Shown: positions 36,211 to 45,179 of the stretch, in pieces
Layout: the number at the start of each line of letters is the position of its first letter
Numbering within the stretch: the stretch's first letter is position 1
Assembly: GCF_002101395.1 (NCBI RefSeq)
Contig: NZ_CP019706.1
Location: 372,001-436,000, forward strand
DNA: 64,000 nt
From: Pantoea alhagi
GTDB lineage: Bacteria > Pseudomonadota > Gammaproteobacteria > Enterobacterales > Enterobacteriaceae
Direction of reading: 5' to 3'
Made by a program: the position numbers and the translations under genes
Notes under the pieces: model-generated
Databases searched by the model: none
What the model saw: only the letters and a program-made list of their open reading frames with translations
What the model was told of the DNA's origin: nothing

Positions 36211-36234
36211 AAAAGGCCGGAAAGAATCCGGCCT
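36211..36234 (-). terminator. terminator or attenuator between nusB and thiL
   Basis: On the minus strand AGGCCGG-ATTCTTT-CCGGCCT is followed by TTTC, eight bases after the nusB stop. It would end the ribD-ribE-nusB transcript or reduce thiL expression. Confidence 0.75.
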
Positions 36235-36241
36235 CGATTGC

Positions 36242-36661
36242 TTATTTTTTGTTGGGGCGGATTTGCGGAGCGGCTTTATCCAGCACGCCGTTAACAAATT
36301 TATGACTGTCTTCAGCGCCAAACACTTTCGCCAGCTCGATACCTTCGTTGATAGCCACTTTATAGGGCACATCGCTGCGTTTGCTCAGTTCATACAGAGA
36401 GACGCGCAGAATGGCTTTTTCTACCTGGCCCAGCTCTTCCAGCTGGCGTGACAGGTAAGGCTTCATCAAACCGTCAAGGTACGCGCTGTTGGTCGCAACG
36501 CCAGCCAGCAGCTCGCGGAAATAGTTGATATCAACATCTTTGACATCCTGTTCCGCGAGAAACTGATATTCAATATCAGCAATGTCATTATTGGACAACT
36601 GCCAGGAATAAAGCGCCTGGACAGCACACTCACGGGCGCGGCGACGAGCAGCAGGTTTCAC
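36242..36661 (-). CDS. nusB: transcription antitermination factor NusB
   Basis: All-helical RNA-binding factor of 139 residues; with NusE (S10) binds boxA RNA for antitermination of rRNA operons. Marks: the Arg-rich start KPAARRRARECAVQALYSWQ, LEELGQVEKAILRVSLYEL and VFGAEDSHKFVNGVLDK. It lies 19 bases behind ribE, as in E. coli, so it is co-transcribed with riboflavin genes. Confidence 0.98.
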   Translation of the reverse strand: MKPAARRRARECAVQALYSWQLSNNDIADIEYQFLAEQDVKDVDINYFRELLAGVATNSAYLDGLMKPYLSRQLEELGQVEKAILRVSLYELSKRSDVPYKVAINEGIELAKVFGAEDSHKFVNGVLDKAAPQIRPNKK

Positions 36662-36680
36662 AAAAATCCCCTTACAAAAA

Positions 36681-37151
36681 TCAGGCTTTAATGGCTTTCA
36701 ATACGTTAATCATTTCGAGCGCGGTCAGTGCAGCTTCTGCACCTTTATTGCCCGCTTTGGTACCAGCGCGTTCAATAGCCTGCTCGATATTTTCAGTGGT
36801 CAGGACGCCAAAGGCGACCGGGATGTCGCTATTCATAGCGACGCTGGCAAGACCTGAGCTGGCCTCACCGGCAACATATTCGAAGTGCGCAGTGCCGCCA
36901 CGGATTACGGTGCCCAGGGCAATAACCGCATCATGTTTTCCGGCATTGGCAACGGCACGAGCCGTCATAGGTAATTCATAGGCACCCGGCACCCAGATAA
37001 CGGTGATGTTTTCATCATTCACCTGACCAATGCGCTTTAACGCATCAATCGCGCCATCCAGCAGGCTCTCATTGATGAAGTTGTTGAAACGCGCAATGAT
37101 AATCGCGACTTTCGCTTCCGGCGTAGCAACAGCAGCTTCGATAATTTTCAT
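36681..37151 (-). CDS. ribE: 6,7-dimethyl-8-ribityllumazine synthase
   Basis: Lumazine synthase (also called RibH): penultimate step of riboflavin synthesis, icosahedral 60-mer in relatives. 156 residues. Marks: IIIARFNNFINESLLDGAIDAL, WVPGAYELPMTARAVA, ALGTVIRGGTAHFEYV with the catalytic His nearby, and a lone GVLTTENIEQAIERAGTK segment. It lies between ribD and nusB; 89 bases separate it from ribD. Confidence 0.98.
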   Translation of the reverse strand: MKIIEAAVATPEAKVAIIIARFNNFINESLLDGAIDALKRIGQVNDENITVIWVPGAYELPMTARAVANAGKHDAVIALGTVIRGGTAHFEYVAGEASSGLASVAMNSDIPVAFGVLTTENIEQAIERAGTKAGNKGAEAALTALEMINVLKAIKA

Positions 37152-37240
37152 AATTTTCCTTTCAGGGTTCTTATTGGCCCCGCAGGGGGGCGGATTCTAC
37201 CACACTCTTTCGCACTCTGCTTCCGCTTTTCCGCAGGGCG

Positions 37241-38347
37241 TTAAACCGGCCTGAGCGTCAGGCGCAGATCCGGACCTACCTGACGCACATCGCTGAAGCT
37301 GAACAGCGGCGCGTCACGCAGCTCACTCAGGCCAGGTAAAGCGCACAATCCACGGGCGTTATCGCCCAGCAGCTTCGGCGCCATATAAACAATTAACTCA
37401 TCCACCACGCCCGCTTCCAACAGCGCACCCGCCAGTTGAGCGCCCGCTTCGACCCACACCTGATTGATCTGTTGTTTGCCCAGCATCATCATCAGCGAAA
37501 CCAGATCGAGCCGGTTATCACGCGGCGGAACCCGCAGTTGCTGCACCGCCTGAGGCCAGCTTTGCTGCTCATCTGCCTGCAGGCGCGCCAGCCAGGTTTC
37601 ACCCGGCTGATGCAGCAGGCGATGCTGCGGCGTTACCCGGTTCTGGCTGTCAATAATCACCCGTACCGGCTGGCGTAAATTTTCCTGCGGATAGTGTGCC
37701 TGCGTGGCGGCACCCAGCTCCTCCCAGCGAACCGTCAGCGCCGGATCGTCAGCCAGCACGGTCGCACTGCTGCCAAGAATGGCGGAACTGAGCGCACGCA
37801 GGCGTTGCACATCACGCCGCGCTTCGGGCGAAGTTATCCACTGGCTTTCGCCGCTGGCCATCGCCGTACGACCATCCAGCGATGCGCCCAGTTTTAGCTG
37901 AACGAAGGGAAAGCCGGTGCGCATGCGTTTTAAAAAACCCCGGTTCAGCGCTTCGGCTTCCGCCATCATCAGCCCATGACTGACGTCGATCCCCGCCTGC
38001 TGCAGACGATAGAGCCCGCGTCCGGCCACTTCCGGGTTAGGATCCTGCATCGCCGCAACCACCCGGCTGACGCCAGCGGCAATCAGCGCTTCACAGCAGG
38101 GCGGCGTACGACCGTGATGGCTACAGGGCTCCAGGGTAACGTAAGCGGTCGCGCCCCTGGCCTGCTCGCCTGCCATCCGCAATGCATGCACTTCCGCGTG
38201 CGGCTCACCGGCGCGCTGATGCCAGCCCTCGCCCACGATAACGCCATCGCGTACGATAACGCAGCCAACGTTGGGATTCGGCGTAGTGGTAAAACGACCG
38301 CGCCGCGCCAGCTCCAGCGCGCGCGCCATATACTCTTCATCGCGCAT
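37241..38347 (-). CDS. ribD: bifunctional riboflavin deaminase/reductase RibD
   Basis: Carries out the second and third steps of riboflavin synthesis. The N-terminal zinc deaminase (about 1-145) shows HAEVHALRMAG with the zinc His and catalytic Glu, and PCSHHGRTPPC with the zinc cysteines. The C-terminal NADPH reductase (about 146-368) shows KLGASLDGRTAMASGESQW. 368 residues, E. coli 367. It follows nrdR by three bases, an arrangement typical of gammaproteobacteria. Confidence 0.97.
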   Translation of the reverse strand: MRDEEYMARALELARRGRFTTTPNPNVGCVIVRDGVIVGEGWHQRAGEPHAEVHALRMAGEQARGATAYVTLEPCSHHGRTPPCCEALIAAGVSRVVAAMQDPNPEVAGRGLYRLQQAGIDVSHGLMMAEAEALNRGFLKRMRTGFPFVQLKLGASLDGRTAMASGESQWITSPEARRDVQRLRALSSAILGSSATVLADDPALTVRWEELGAATQAHYPQENLRQPVRVIIDSQNRVTPQHRLLHQPGETWLARLQADEQQSWPQAVQQLRVPPRDNRLDLVSLMMMLGKQQINQVWVEAGAQLAGALLEAGVVDELIVYMAPKLLGDNARGLCALPGLSELRDAPLFSFSDVRQVGPDLRLTLRPV

Positions 38348-38350
38348 AGC

Positions 38351-38800
38351 TTAATCCTGTAAACGGGCGATCTCTTCGCCAAATTCACGAATGTCTTCAA
38401 AGCTGCGATAGACGGAAGCAAAACGGATATAGGCGACTTTATCGAGCTTTTTCAGCTCATCCATCACCAGGTTGCCAATCATTTTGCTGGGAATTTCGCG
38501 TTCGCCGGTGGCGCGCAGCTGGGTTTTGATATGACTAATGGCGTTTTCAACGGCATCAGAGCTAACCGGGCGCTTTTCCAGCGCTTTAACCATGCCGCTG
38601 CGCAACTTATCCTCATTAAACGGCTCGCGGACATCGTTGCTTTTAATCACGCGTGGCATCACCAGTTCCGCCACCTCAAAGGTGGTAAAACGCTCATGGC
38701 AGTCCAGGCATTGACGGCGGCGGCGCACAGAGGTGCCTTCACCAACCAGACGGGAATCAATTACTTTGGTATCCACGGCGGAACAGAATGGGCAATGCAT
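38351..38800 (-). CDS. nrdR: transcriptional repressor NrdR
   Basis: Zinc-finger and ATP-cone repressor of ribonucleotide reductase operons; senses ATP/dATP. 149 residues, the common length. The zinc ribbon uses Cys3, Cys6, Cys31 and Cys34 (HCPFC and QCLDC), and the ATP-cone runs from about 49 to 139 (PRVIKSNDVREPFNEDKLR). First gene of the minus-strand rib group. The 170-base gap upstream to yajI holds the divergent promoters; no clear operator was recognised. Confidence 0.98.
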   Translation of the reverse strand: MHCPFCSAVDTKVIDSRLVGEGTSVRRRRQCLDCHERFTTFEVAELVMPRVIKSNDVREPFNEDKLRSGMVKALEKRPVSSDAVENAISHIKTQLRATGEREIPSKMIGNLVMDELKKLDKVAYIRFASVYRSFEDIREFGEEIARLQD

Positions 38801-38970
38801 GACATATCCTGATTCTTCACGAAATTAAACCTTAGTGTACCCCGAAGCCCCTGACAACCAAAGCCTCAGCGGGCTGGCGACGCATTTTTCTGTGCGACCC
38901 GCGCGCTTTTTCGCCCTCCCTTACGCTTTCACCTAAGCTTGTAAGTAAAAGCATTAAAAGGAGAGTGAAA

Positions 38971-39510
38971 ATGAAAAAGGGTCTTTTTCTGCTGCCGTTA
39001 TTGACTGCAGCGCTGCTTAACGGCTGCGCTGCGCCTTCCCCGGCAAAAAATCAGGCACTACATAGCGAAGTGAAACAGCTTAATCAGCAGGTTAATCAGC
39101 TGACGCGCCAGGCCAGCATGCTGGAACAGCAAAACCAGTTAAACAGCCAATCCAGCCAAGGCGCATGGTTGCTGCCAGCGGCAAATACGCGCGTTGAGCT
39201 CAAAAGCCAGGCTGGACCGCTGATGTTAACGCTGACGCGCATTGAACCAGAGGCGAGCGGCACCCGCGCCTTGCTTACGCTGCGTTCGGCGGACGATCGC
39301 CCTTTGCAAAACCTGAGAATGCAGGTCGAATGGGGAGAACTGGATAGCGCCACCGGCAAACCTCTCAGCGCCGGTGCGCTGTCGCAAACCATTGAGGTAC
39401 GTAATACTCTGCTGCCTAAAGCCGGGCAGCCGGTTCCGCTGCGCCTGAGCGGCCTGTCACCGCAGCAGTTAGGATATGTACGGGTGCATAATATTGAGCC
39501 GTTAAACTGA
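38971..39510 (+). CDS. yajI: YajI-like lipoprotein (DUF3251)
   Basis: Predicted lipoprotein of 179 residues, the same length as E. coli YajI. The signal peptide ends in LLNGC; a short coiled coil (LHSEVKQLNQQVNQLTRQASMLEQQNQLN) follows, then a beta-rich domain matching YajI (QSSQGAWLLPAANTRVEL, GLSPQQLGYVRVHNIEPLN). ATG 38971 was chosen over GTG 38965 because AGGAG stands seven bases before the ATG. Function unknown. E. coli has tsx and yajD between this gene and secF; here secF is next. Confidence 0.88.
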   Translation: MKKGLFLLPLLTAALLNGCAAPSPAKNQALHSEVKQLNQQVNQLTRQASMLEQQNQLNSQSSQGAWLLPAANTRVELKSQAGPLMLTLTRIEPEASGTRALLTLRSADDRPLQNLRMQVEWGELDSATGKPLSAGALSQTIEVRNTLLPKAGQPVPLRLSGLSPQQLGYVRVHNIEPLN

Positions 39511-39559
39511 GCGGCGCAAACAACAGGTAAAAGGGATTAGGCCGCGCTTTGCGGAAATG

Positions 39560-39585
39560 AAAAAGGCCGCTCACGCGGCCTTTTT
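39560..39585. terminator. bidirectional terminator between yajI and secF
   Basis: AAAAAGGCCGC-TCAC-GCGGCCTTTTT, perfect stem with A/T tracts on both sides, between converging genes. Confidence 0.93.
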
Positions 39586-39602
39586 AGCTTATCACCGTTG
39601 CC

Positions 39603-40571
39603 TTACGGCAGAATGGAAGGCTGGTCAGCGCCCTCTTTTTCTACTTTCTGCTGAAGCATATGTTCACGCTTCATGCCCAGCTTCAGCGCCAGCGCGGAAG
39701 CAACATAGATTGAAGAAACCGTACCGATGGAAACGCCGATCAGCATCGTCAGCGAGAACCCTTCCAGCAGCGCGCCGCCGAAAATAAACAGCATCAGCAC
39801 CACCACCAGCGTGGTTGCTGAGGTCATAATGGTACGACTCAGCGTCTGCGTCAGTGAGACGTTGACGATTTCATAAGGCGTTCCGCGACGGATCTTACGG
39901 AAGTTCTCACGAATACGGTCAGAAACCACGATACTGTCGTTCAGTGAGTAGCCGATAACCGACATCAGCGAGGCGACGATGGTTAAATCGATCTCGATAT
40001 GGAACAGCGCCAGAATACCGAGCGTAATAATGACGTCATGCGCCAGCGCCAGTACGGCGCCAAGCGCCAGACGCCACTCGAAGCGAAAGCCCACATAGAT
40101 CAGGATAGCGATCAGCGCCACCAACAGCGCCATACCGCCCGCCTGCGCCAGATCGCTGCCGACGCTGGGGCCGACAAACTCAATACGCTTAACGGTCGCA
40201 TTCTGGCCGGCAGCCTCGTTGATTACCGAGACCACCTTATTGCCCAGCTCCTGTCCTGCATTGCCGGCATTCGGTGACAGACGGACCATTACGTCACGAC
40301 TGCTGCCGAAATTTTGCACCTGCGGCTCAACAAAGCCTGATTTCTCCAGTGCGCCGCGCAACGTATCCAGCTCGGCAGGTTTTTCCAGGGAAATCTCAAT
40401 TACCGTACCGCCGGTAAAATCGAGTCCCCAGTTAAACCCGCGTACGCCCATGATGATCACTGACGCGATCAGCAGCAGCCCGGAAAGGGTAAAGGCCAGC
40501 TTATCCCAGCGCATAAAGTCATGGACTTTACGGCCGTAGTTTAATTGTTCAACACTATATTCCTGTGCCAC
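39603..40571 (-). CDS. secF: protein translocase subunit SecF
   Basis: Membrane partner of SecD; the pair uses the proton gradient to pull preproteins out of SecYEG. 322 residues, six membrane helices with a first periplasmic domain after helix 1. Marks: MGVRGFNWGLDFTGGTVIEI, DVIITLGILALFHIEIDL and VIGYSLNDSIVVSDRIRENF. It follows secD by ten bases and ends at a strong terminator, closing the queA-tgt-yajC-secD-secF group. Confidence 0.98.
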   Translation of the reverse strand: MAQEYSVEQLNYGRKVHDFMRWDKLAFTLSGLLLIASVIIMGVRGFNWGLDFTGGTVIEISLEKPAELDTLRGALEKSGFVEPQVQNFGSSRDVMVRLSPNAGNAGQELGNKVVSVINEAAGQNATVKRIEFVGPSVGSDLAQAGGMALLVALIAILIYVGFRFEWRLALGAVLALAHDVIITLGILALFHIEIDLTIVASLMSVIGYSLNDSIVVSDRIRENFRKIRRGTPYEIVNVSLTQTLSRTIMTSATTLVVVLMLFIFGGALLEGFSLTMLIGVSIGTVSSIYVASALALKLGMKREHMLQQKVEKEGADQPSILP

Positions 40572-40581
40572 AACCTACTCC

Positions 40582-42429
40582 TCAGATAGACAGCTTGTTG
40601 ATGCGTTTGCCGCCATACAACAGGTTAACAATGGCACGCGTACCAACAATGGCAGTGAACATCGAGGTTCCCACGCCAATGGCGGTGGTGATGGCAAAAC
40701 CCTTAATCGAGCCGGTGCCAACCGCATACAGGATAATCGCGGTGATAAGCGTGGTGACGTTGGCATCAATGATACTGGAGAATGCCCCTTTATAGCCCTC
40801 ATGAATTGCCTGCTGAATGGTACGCCCATTCTTCAGCTCTTCTTTGATACGCTCGTTTATCAGCACGTTGGCATCCACCGCCACCGCCAGCGTCAGAACG
40901 ATACCGGCAATGCCCGGCATGGTTAAGGTCGCGCCCGGCAGCAATGACATAATGCCGACGATCAGGACCAGGTTGGCAACCAGCGCAGTGGTGGCAATAA
41001 CGCCGAACTTTTTATAGTAAACCACCATAAACACGATCGAGGCGATCAAGCCCCACAGGCAGGCTTCCAGACCCTGGGTAATATTCTGCTGCCCCATGGT
41101 CGGGCCGATGGTGCGCTCTTCAACAATCTGAATCGGCGCAATCAACGCACCGGCACGCAACAGCAGCGAAAGCTGACGCGCTTCATTCGGGTTGTTAATA
41201 CCGGTAATACGGAAGCTGTTGCCCAGGCGCGACTGAATATTCGCTACGTTAATCACCTCTTCCTGTTTCACCAGGATAGAGCGGCCGTTGGCATCTTTCT
41301 TACCGCTGTCTTTATATTCAACAAACAGCGTTGCCATAGGCTTACCAATATTATCTTTGGTAAAGGTCGACATCATATTGCCGCCCGCGCTATCGAGCGA
41401 GATATTAACCTGCGGCTGATTATATTCGTCGGTGCTGGAGGTGGAATCGGTAATGTGGTCACCGGTGAGGATCACACGTTTGTACAGCACAACCGGCTGG
41501 CCTTCACGCGTTTGCTTCACTTCTGAATCGCCCGGCACACGGCCTTTAGCCGCTGCAGTGGCATCCACCACGGTATTCACCAGACGGAATTCCAGCGTTG
41601 CCGTTGCGCCCAAAATCTCTTTCGCGCGCGCGGTATCCTGAATGCCCGGCAGCTCAACCACGATGCGATCGGCTCCCTGACGCTGAACCAACGGCTCCGC
41701 GACACCCAACTGGTTAACACGGTTACGCAGAATGTTAATGTTCTGCTGAACAGCATATTCACGCGCTTCACGCAGACGCTCATCGCTCATTACCGCACGC
41801 AGCAGGTTATCGCCACGGCTGCTAATCACCAGATCGCGATGACGCGTTGAAAGATAGTTAACGGCATTGTCACGCGCATCGGCGTCACGGAAGCGGATTT
41901 CCACGCCGTAGTTTTCGATTTTGCGTACGTTGGTGTAGGCAATGCCTTTCTCACGCAGATCGCTACGCAGGCTGTCGGTATTCTGCTCCTGCAGCTTACC
42001 CAGCGCGGTATCCATATCCACTTCCATCAGGAAGTGGACACCGCCGCGCAGATCCAGACCGAGCTTCATCGGCTGCGCTGCCAGCATATCCAGCCATTTC
42101 GGCGTGGCAGGTGCCAGATTGAGTGCGACGACGTAATCTTCGCCCAGCGTTTTCATCAGCGCTTCACGCGCGCGCAGCTGCACATCTGTGTTAGAGAAAC
42201 GCGCCAGAATAGCGCCCTGCTCCAGCGCAATAGATTTGCTTTGAATATGCTCTTGTTTTAAGACGTTTTGGATCTGGTCCAGCGTTTGCTCACTGGCGGC
42301 GCTTCCGCGCGCGCCAGTGATTTGAACAGCCGGATCCTCTCCATAAAGGTTGGGAAGTGCATACAGCAGACCGACGGCAAACACCACGATCAGCATAATG
42401 TATTTCCACAAAGGATAACGGTTTAACAC
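40582..42429 (-). CDS. secD: protein translocase subunit SecD
   Basis: Works with SecF and YajC at the Sec translocon. 615 residues (the E. coli length), six membrane helices and a large periplasmic P1 head and base after helix 1. Marks: LGLDLRGGVHFLMEVDMD, RNRVNQLGVAEPLVQRQG, and in the membrane part LTLAVAVDANVLINERIKEEL with the conserved Asp of the proton path. It lies between yajC (27 bases) and secF. Confidence 0.98.
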   Translation of the reverse strand: MLNRYPLWKYIMLIVVFAVGLLYALPNLYGEDPAVQITGARGSAASEQTLDQIQNVLKQEHIQSKSIALEQGAILARFSNTDVQLRAREALMKTLGEDYVVALNLAPATPKWLDMLAAQPMKLGLDLRGGVHFLMEVDMDTALGKLQEQNTDSLRSDLREKGIAYTNVRKIENYGVEIRFRDADARDNAVNYLSTRHRDLVISSRGDNLLRAVMSDERLREAREYAVQQNINILRNRVNQLGVAEPLVQRQGADRIVVELPGIQDTARAKEILGATATLEFRLVNTVVDATAAAKGRVPGDSEVKQTREGQPVVLYKRVILTGDHITDSTSSTDEYNQPQVNISLDSAGGNMMSTFTKDNIGKPMATLFVEYKDSGKKDANGRSILVKQEEVINVANIQSRLGNSFRITGINNPNEARQLSLLLRAGALIAPIQIVEERTIGPTMGQQNITQGLEACLWGLIASIVFMVVYYKKFGVIATTALVANLVLIVGIMSLLPGATLTMPGIAGIVLTLAVAVDANVLINERIKEELKNGRTIQQAIHEGYKGAFSSIIDANVTTLITAIILYAVGTGSIKGFAITTAIGVGTSMFTAIVGTRAIVNLLYGGKRINKLSI

Positions 42430-42456
42430 GGCAGTTCCCTTAGGGAAAACAAAGAA

Positions 42457-42789
42457 TTACAGCGCCTTCATAGTACCTTTCGGCAGTACGGCAGCCACGA
42501 AATCACGTTTGATAACTACTTCGTTGTTATCGTTGAGCGCGATAGCAATGTAGCCGTTGTCGGCCACTTTGGTCACGCGACCCACCAGACCACCGGTAGT
42601 CAATACCTCATCGCCTTTGCCGATTGAGTCCATCAGTTTTTTATGCTCTTTGGCACGTTTTTGCTGCGGACGCAGGATCATAAAATAGAAAATCAGGCCA
42701 AAAACCGCCAACATCACAACCATCGTGTAGGGGCTTCCCTGCGACGGTGCGCCTGCTGCTGCCACTGCGTCAGAAATGAAAAAACTCAT
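42457..42789 (-). CDS. yajC: Sec translocon accessory protein YajC
   Basis: Small single-span membrane protein of 110 residues that associates with SecDF. One membrane helix near residues 20-40 (VVMLAVFGLIFYFMI), then the signature LRPQQKRAKEHKKLMDSIGKGDEVLT. The ATG at 42789 aligns with E. coli YajC; an in-frame TTG just before it is not needed. It lies 24 bases behind tgt. Confidence 0.97.
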   Translation of the reverse strand: MSFFISDAVAAAGAPSQGSPYTMVVMLAVFGLIFYFMILRPQQKRAKEHKKLMDSIGKGDEVLTTGGLVGRVTKVADNGYIAIALNDNNEVVIKRDFVAAVLPKGTMKAL

Positions 42790-42813
42790 CAACTTTCCCT
42801 CATTGTTTAATTA

Positions 42814-43938
42814 TCAAGCGTTTAATGGCGGAACCGCTTTGCCCGTCCGCGTATAGAATTCACTGACGAAGCACTCTAATTTACCTTCTTCAATAGCCTG
42901 GCGTAAACCCGCCATCAGGCGCTGGTAATAACGCAGGTTATGAATGGTATTCAGACGCGCACCGAGTATTTCGTTACAACGATCAAGATGATGCAAGTAG
43001 GCGCGGCTGTAATTGCGACAGGTGTAGCAATCACACTCTGCATCCAGCGGCGACGTATCATCTTTATGTTTGGCGTTACGGATTTTAACCACGCCGTCGG
43101 TGACAAACAGGTGACCGTTACGCGCGTTACGCGTCGGCATAACGCAATCGAACATATCGACACCGCGACGTACGCCTTCAACCAGGTCTTCCGGCTTGCC
43201 AACGCCCATTAAATAACGCGGCTTATCTTCCGGGATCTGCGGGCAAACATGCTCCAGAATACGGTGCATATCTTCCTTCGGCTCACCGACCGCCAGACCG
43301 CCCACAGCGTAACCATCAAAGCCGATCTCCACCAGTCCTTTGACAGAGACATCACGTAAATCTTCGTAAACGCTGCCCTGAATAATGCCGAACAGCGCAT
43401 TCTTGTTGCCCAGCTTATCGAAGTGGTCACGACTGCGTTGCGCCCAGCGCAGCGACATTTCCATCGAGCGTTTGGCATAATCCCAGTCCGCCGGATAAGG
43501 TGTGCACTCATCAAAGATCATCACGATATCGGAACCGAGATCGTACTGGATCTCCATCGATTTCTCAGGATCGAGGAAGATCGCATCGCCGTTAATCGGA
43601 TTGCGGAAATGAACGCCCGCTTCGGTGATTTTACGAATGTCGCCAAGGCTGAAGACCTGAAAACCGCCGGAGTCGGTGAGAATCGGCCCCTGCCACTGCA
43701 TAAAATCGTGCAGATCGCCATGCAGCTTCATAATCTCCTGCCCCGGACGCAGCCAAAGGTGGAACGTATTGCCCAGCAGGATTTGCGCGCCGGTCTCTTT
43801 GACTTCTTCCGGCGTCATGCCTTTTACCGTGCCGTAGGTGCCCACCGGCATAAAGGCTGGGGTTTCTACGACGCCACGATCAAAAACCAGACGACCACGA
43901 CGCGCGCGGCCATCTTTTTTATCTAATTCAAACTTCAC
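42814..43938 (-). CDS. tgt: tRNA-guanine transglycosylase
   Basis: Exchanges G34 for preQ1 in GUN-anticodon tRNAs. 374 residues, TIM barrel. The zinc site is CDCYTCRNYSRAYLHHL near 301-330 (three Cys and one His). The active-site loop VDMFDCVMPTRNARNGHLF carries the nucleophile Asp, and SLGDIRKITEAGVHF and VGGLAVGEP are conserved. It acts before QueA, encoded directly upstream, and after QueC, encoded near 6.1 kb. Confidence 0.98.
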   Translation of the reverse strand: MKFELDKKDGRARRGRLVFDRGVVETPAFMPVGTYGTVKGMTPEEVKETGAQILLGNTFHLWLRPGQEIMKLHGDLHDFMQWQGPILTDSGGFQVFSLGDIRKITEAGVHFRNPINGDAIFLDPEKSMEIQYDLGSDIVMIFDECTPYPADWDYAKRSMEMSLRWAQRSRDHFDKLGNKNALFGIIQGSVYEDLRDVSVKGLVEIGFDGYAVGGLAVGEPKEDMHRILEHVCPQIPEDKPRYLMGVGKPEDLVEGVRRGVDMFDCVMPTRNARNGHLFVTDGVVKIRNAKHKDDTSPLDAECDCYTCRNYSRAYLHHLDRCNEILGARLNTIHNLRYYQRLMAGLRQAIEEGKLECFVSEFYTRTGKAVPPLNA

Positions 43939-43980
43939 GTTGCCTCCATCAGAGAAACAGTCTGATGCATGGTTAATATC

Positions 43981-43998
43981 ACGCCGCAGCTGCGGCGT
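43981..43998. other. perfect palindrome between queA and tgt
   Basis: ACGCCGCAGCTGCGGCGT is an 18-base perfect palindrome eight bases after the queA stop. It can form a stem only with a very tight loop and has no T-tract, so it may serve as an RNA stability or weak termination element. Confidence 0.4.
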
Positions 43999-44005
43999 CG
44001 GTTAA

Positions 44006-45076
44006 TCAGCCGCCGACTTTTTCCTCCGGCGCCTGGGGATTGCGGGTAATAAACATCGCATCGCCGTAGCTGAAAAAGCGATACTGCTCAGCTACCGCCT
44101 CGCGATAGGCGTTCATGGTGTGGCGATAACCAGCAAACGCGGAAACCAGCATAATCAGCGTGGATTCCGGCAGATGGAAATTGGTGATCAGCGCATCAAT
44201 AATCTGATAGCGATAGCCGGGGTAGATAAAGATTTGGGTATCGTCGAAGAATGGCGCAATCAGCGCATCCTGTGCCGCCTGCGCCGCGCTCTCCAGCGAG
44301 CGCACCGAGGTGGTGCCCACAGCCACCACCCGGTTGCCGCGCGCCTTACAGGCTAACACCGCATCCACAACCTCCTGCGGCACTTCAGCATACTCGGAAT
44401 GCATGATGTGATCTTCAATGCTGTCCACGCGCACCGGCTGGAAGGTTCCCGCGCCCACGTGCAGCGTCACAAATGCCATCTCGACGCCTTTTTCCCGCAG
44501 CGCGGCCAGCAGCGGCTCGTCGAAGTGCAGGCCAGCGGTCGGCGCGGCCACCGCGCCCGGCTTCTGGCTGTAAACCGTTTGATAAAGCTCGCGGTCAGCC
44601 TCTTCATCTGGACGATCGATATAGGGCGGCAGCGGCATGTGACCGATAGCGTTAAGAATGTCCAGTACGTCGCGTTCATCATCAAATTGAATTTCGAACA
44701 GCGCATCATGACGCGCAATCATTGTTGCCCGCACGCTTTCATCATCGCCAAACAGCAGCTCTGCGCCCGGCTTCGGCGCTTTAGAGGCGCGGACGTGCGC
44801 CAGCACACGCTTGTCATCCAGCATGCGCTCTACCAGCATTTCAATCTTACCGCCGCTGGCTTTACGCCCGTAGACACGGGCCGGGATGACGCGGGTGTTA
44901 TTGAACACCAGCAGATCGCCGGGGTTAAGCTTATCCAGCACATCGGTGAACACGCCGTGGCTTAAAGCGCCATCAGGACCGTTCAGCGACAGCAGTCGGC
45001 ATCCGCTACGCTGAGGCTGCGGATAGTGGGCAATTAATGATTCAGGTAATTCAAAAGAAAAATCAGCGACGCGCAT
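44006..45076 (-). CDS. queA: S-adenosylmethionine:tRNA ribosyltransferase-isomerase
   Basis: Builds epoxyqueuosine on preQ1-tRNA using the ribosyl group of SAM. 356 residues, the E. coli length. Marks: LLVFNNTRVIPARVYGRKASGGKIE, VAAPTAGLHFDEPLL, VTLHVGAGTFQPVRV and NFHLPESTLIMLVSAF. The ATG at 45076 (MRVADFSFELPESLIAHYP) aligns with E. coli; an in-frame TTG two codons earlier is unlikely. First gene of the queA-tgt-yajC-secDF group; divergent from acpH. Confidence 0.97.
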   Translation of the reverse strand: MRVADFSFELPESLIAHYPQPQRSGCRLLSLNGPDGALSHGVFTDVLDKLNPGDLLVFNNTRVIPARVYGRKASGGKIEMLVERMLDDKRVLAHVRASKAPKPGAELLFGDDESVRATMIARHDALFEIQFDDERDVLDILNAIGHMPLPPYIDRPDEEADRELYQTVYSQKPGAVAAPTAGLHFDEPLLAALREKGVEMAFVTLHVGAGTFQPVRVDSIEDHIMHSEYAEVPQEVVDAVLACKARGNRVVAVGTTSVRSLESAAQAAQDALIAPFFDDTQIFIYPGYRYQIIDALITNFHLPESTLIMLVSAFAGYRHTMNAYREAVAEQYRFFSYGDAMFITRNPQAPEEKVGG

Positions 45077-45179
45077 GCTCAATGTCTTACGGCTAACAAA
45101 CAGGCGGCATAGTCTAGCGGAAAAGCGGGAAATTCTGAACTGTTACCCGGTAACCATTCTGTTAGCGTATACTGCCAGG

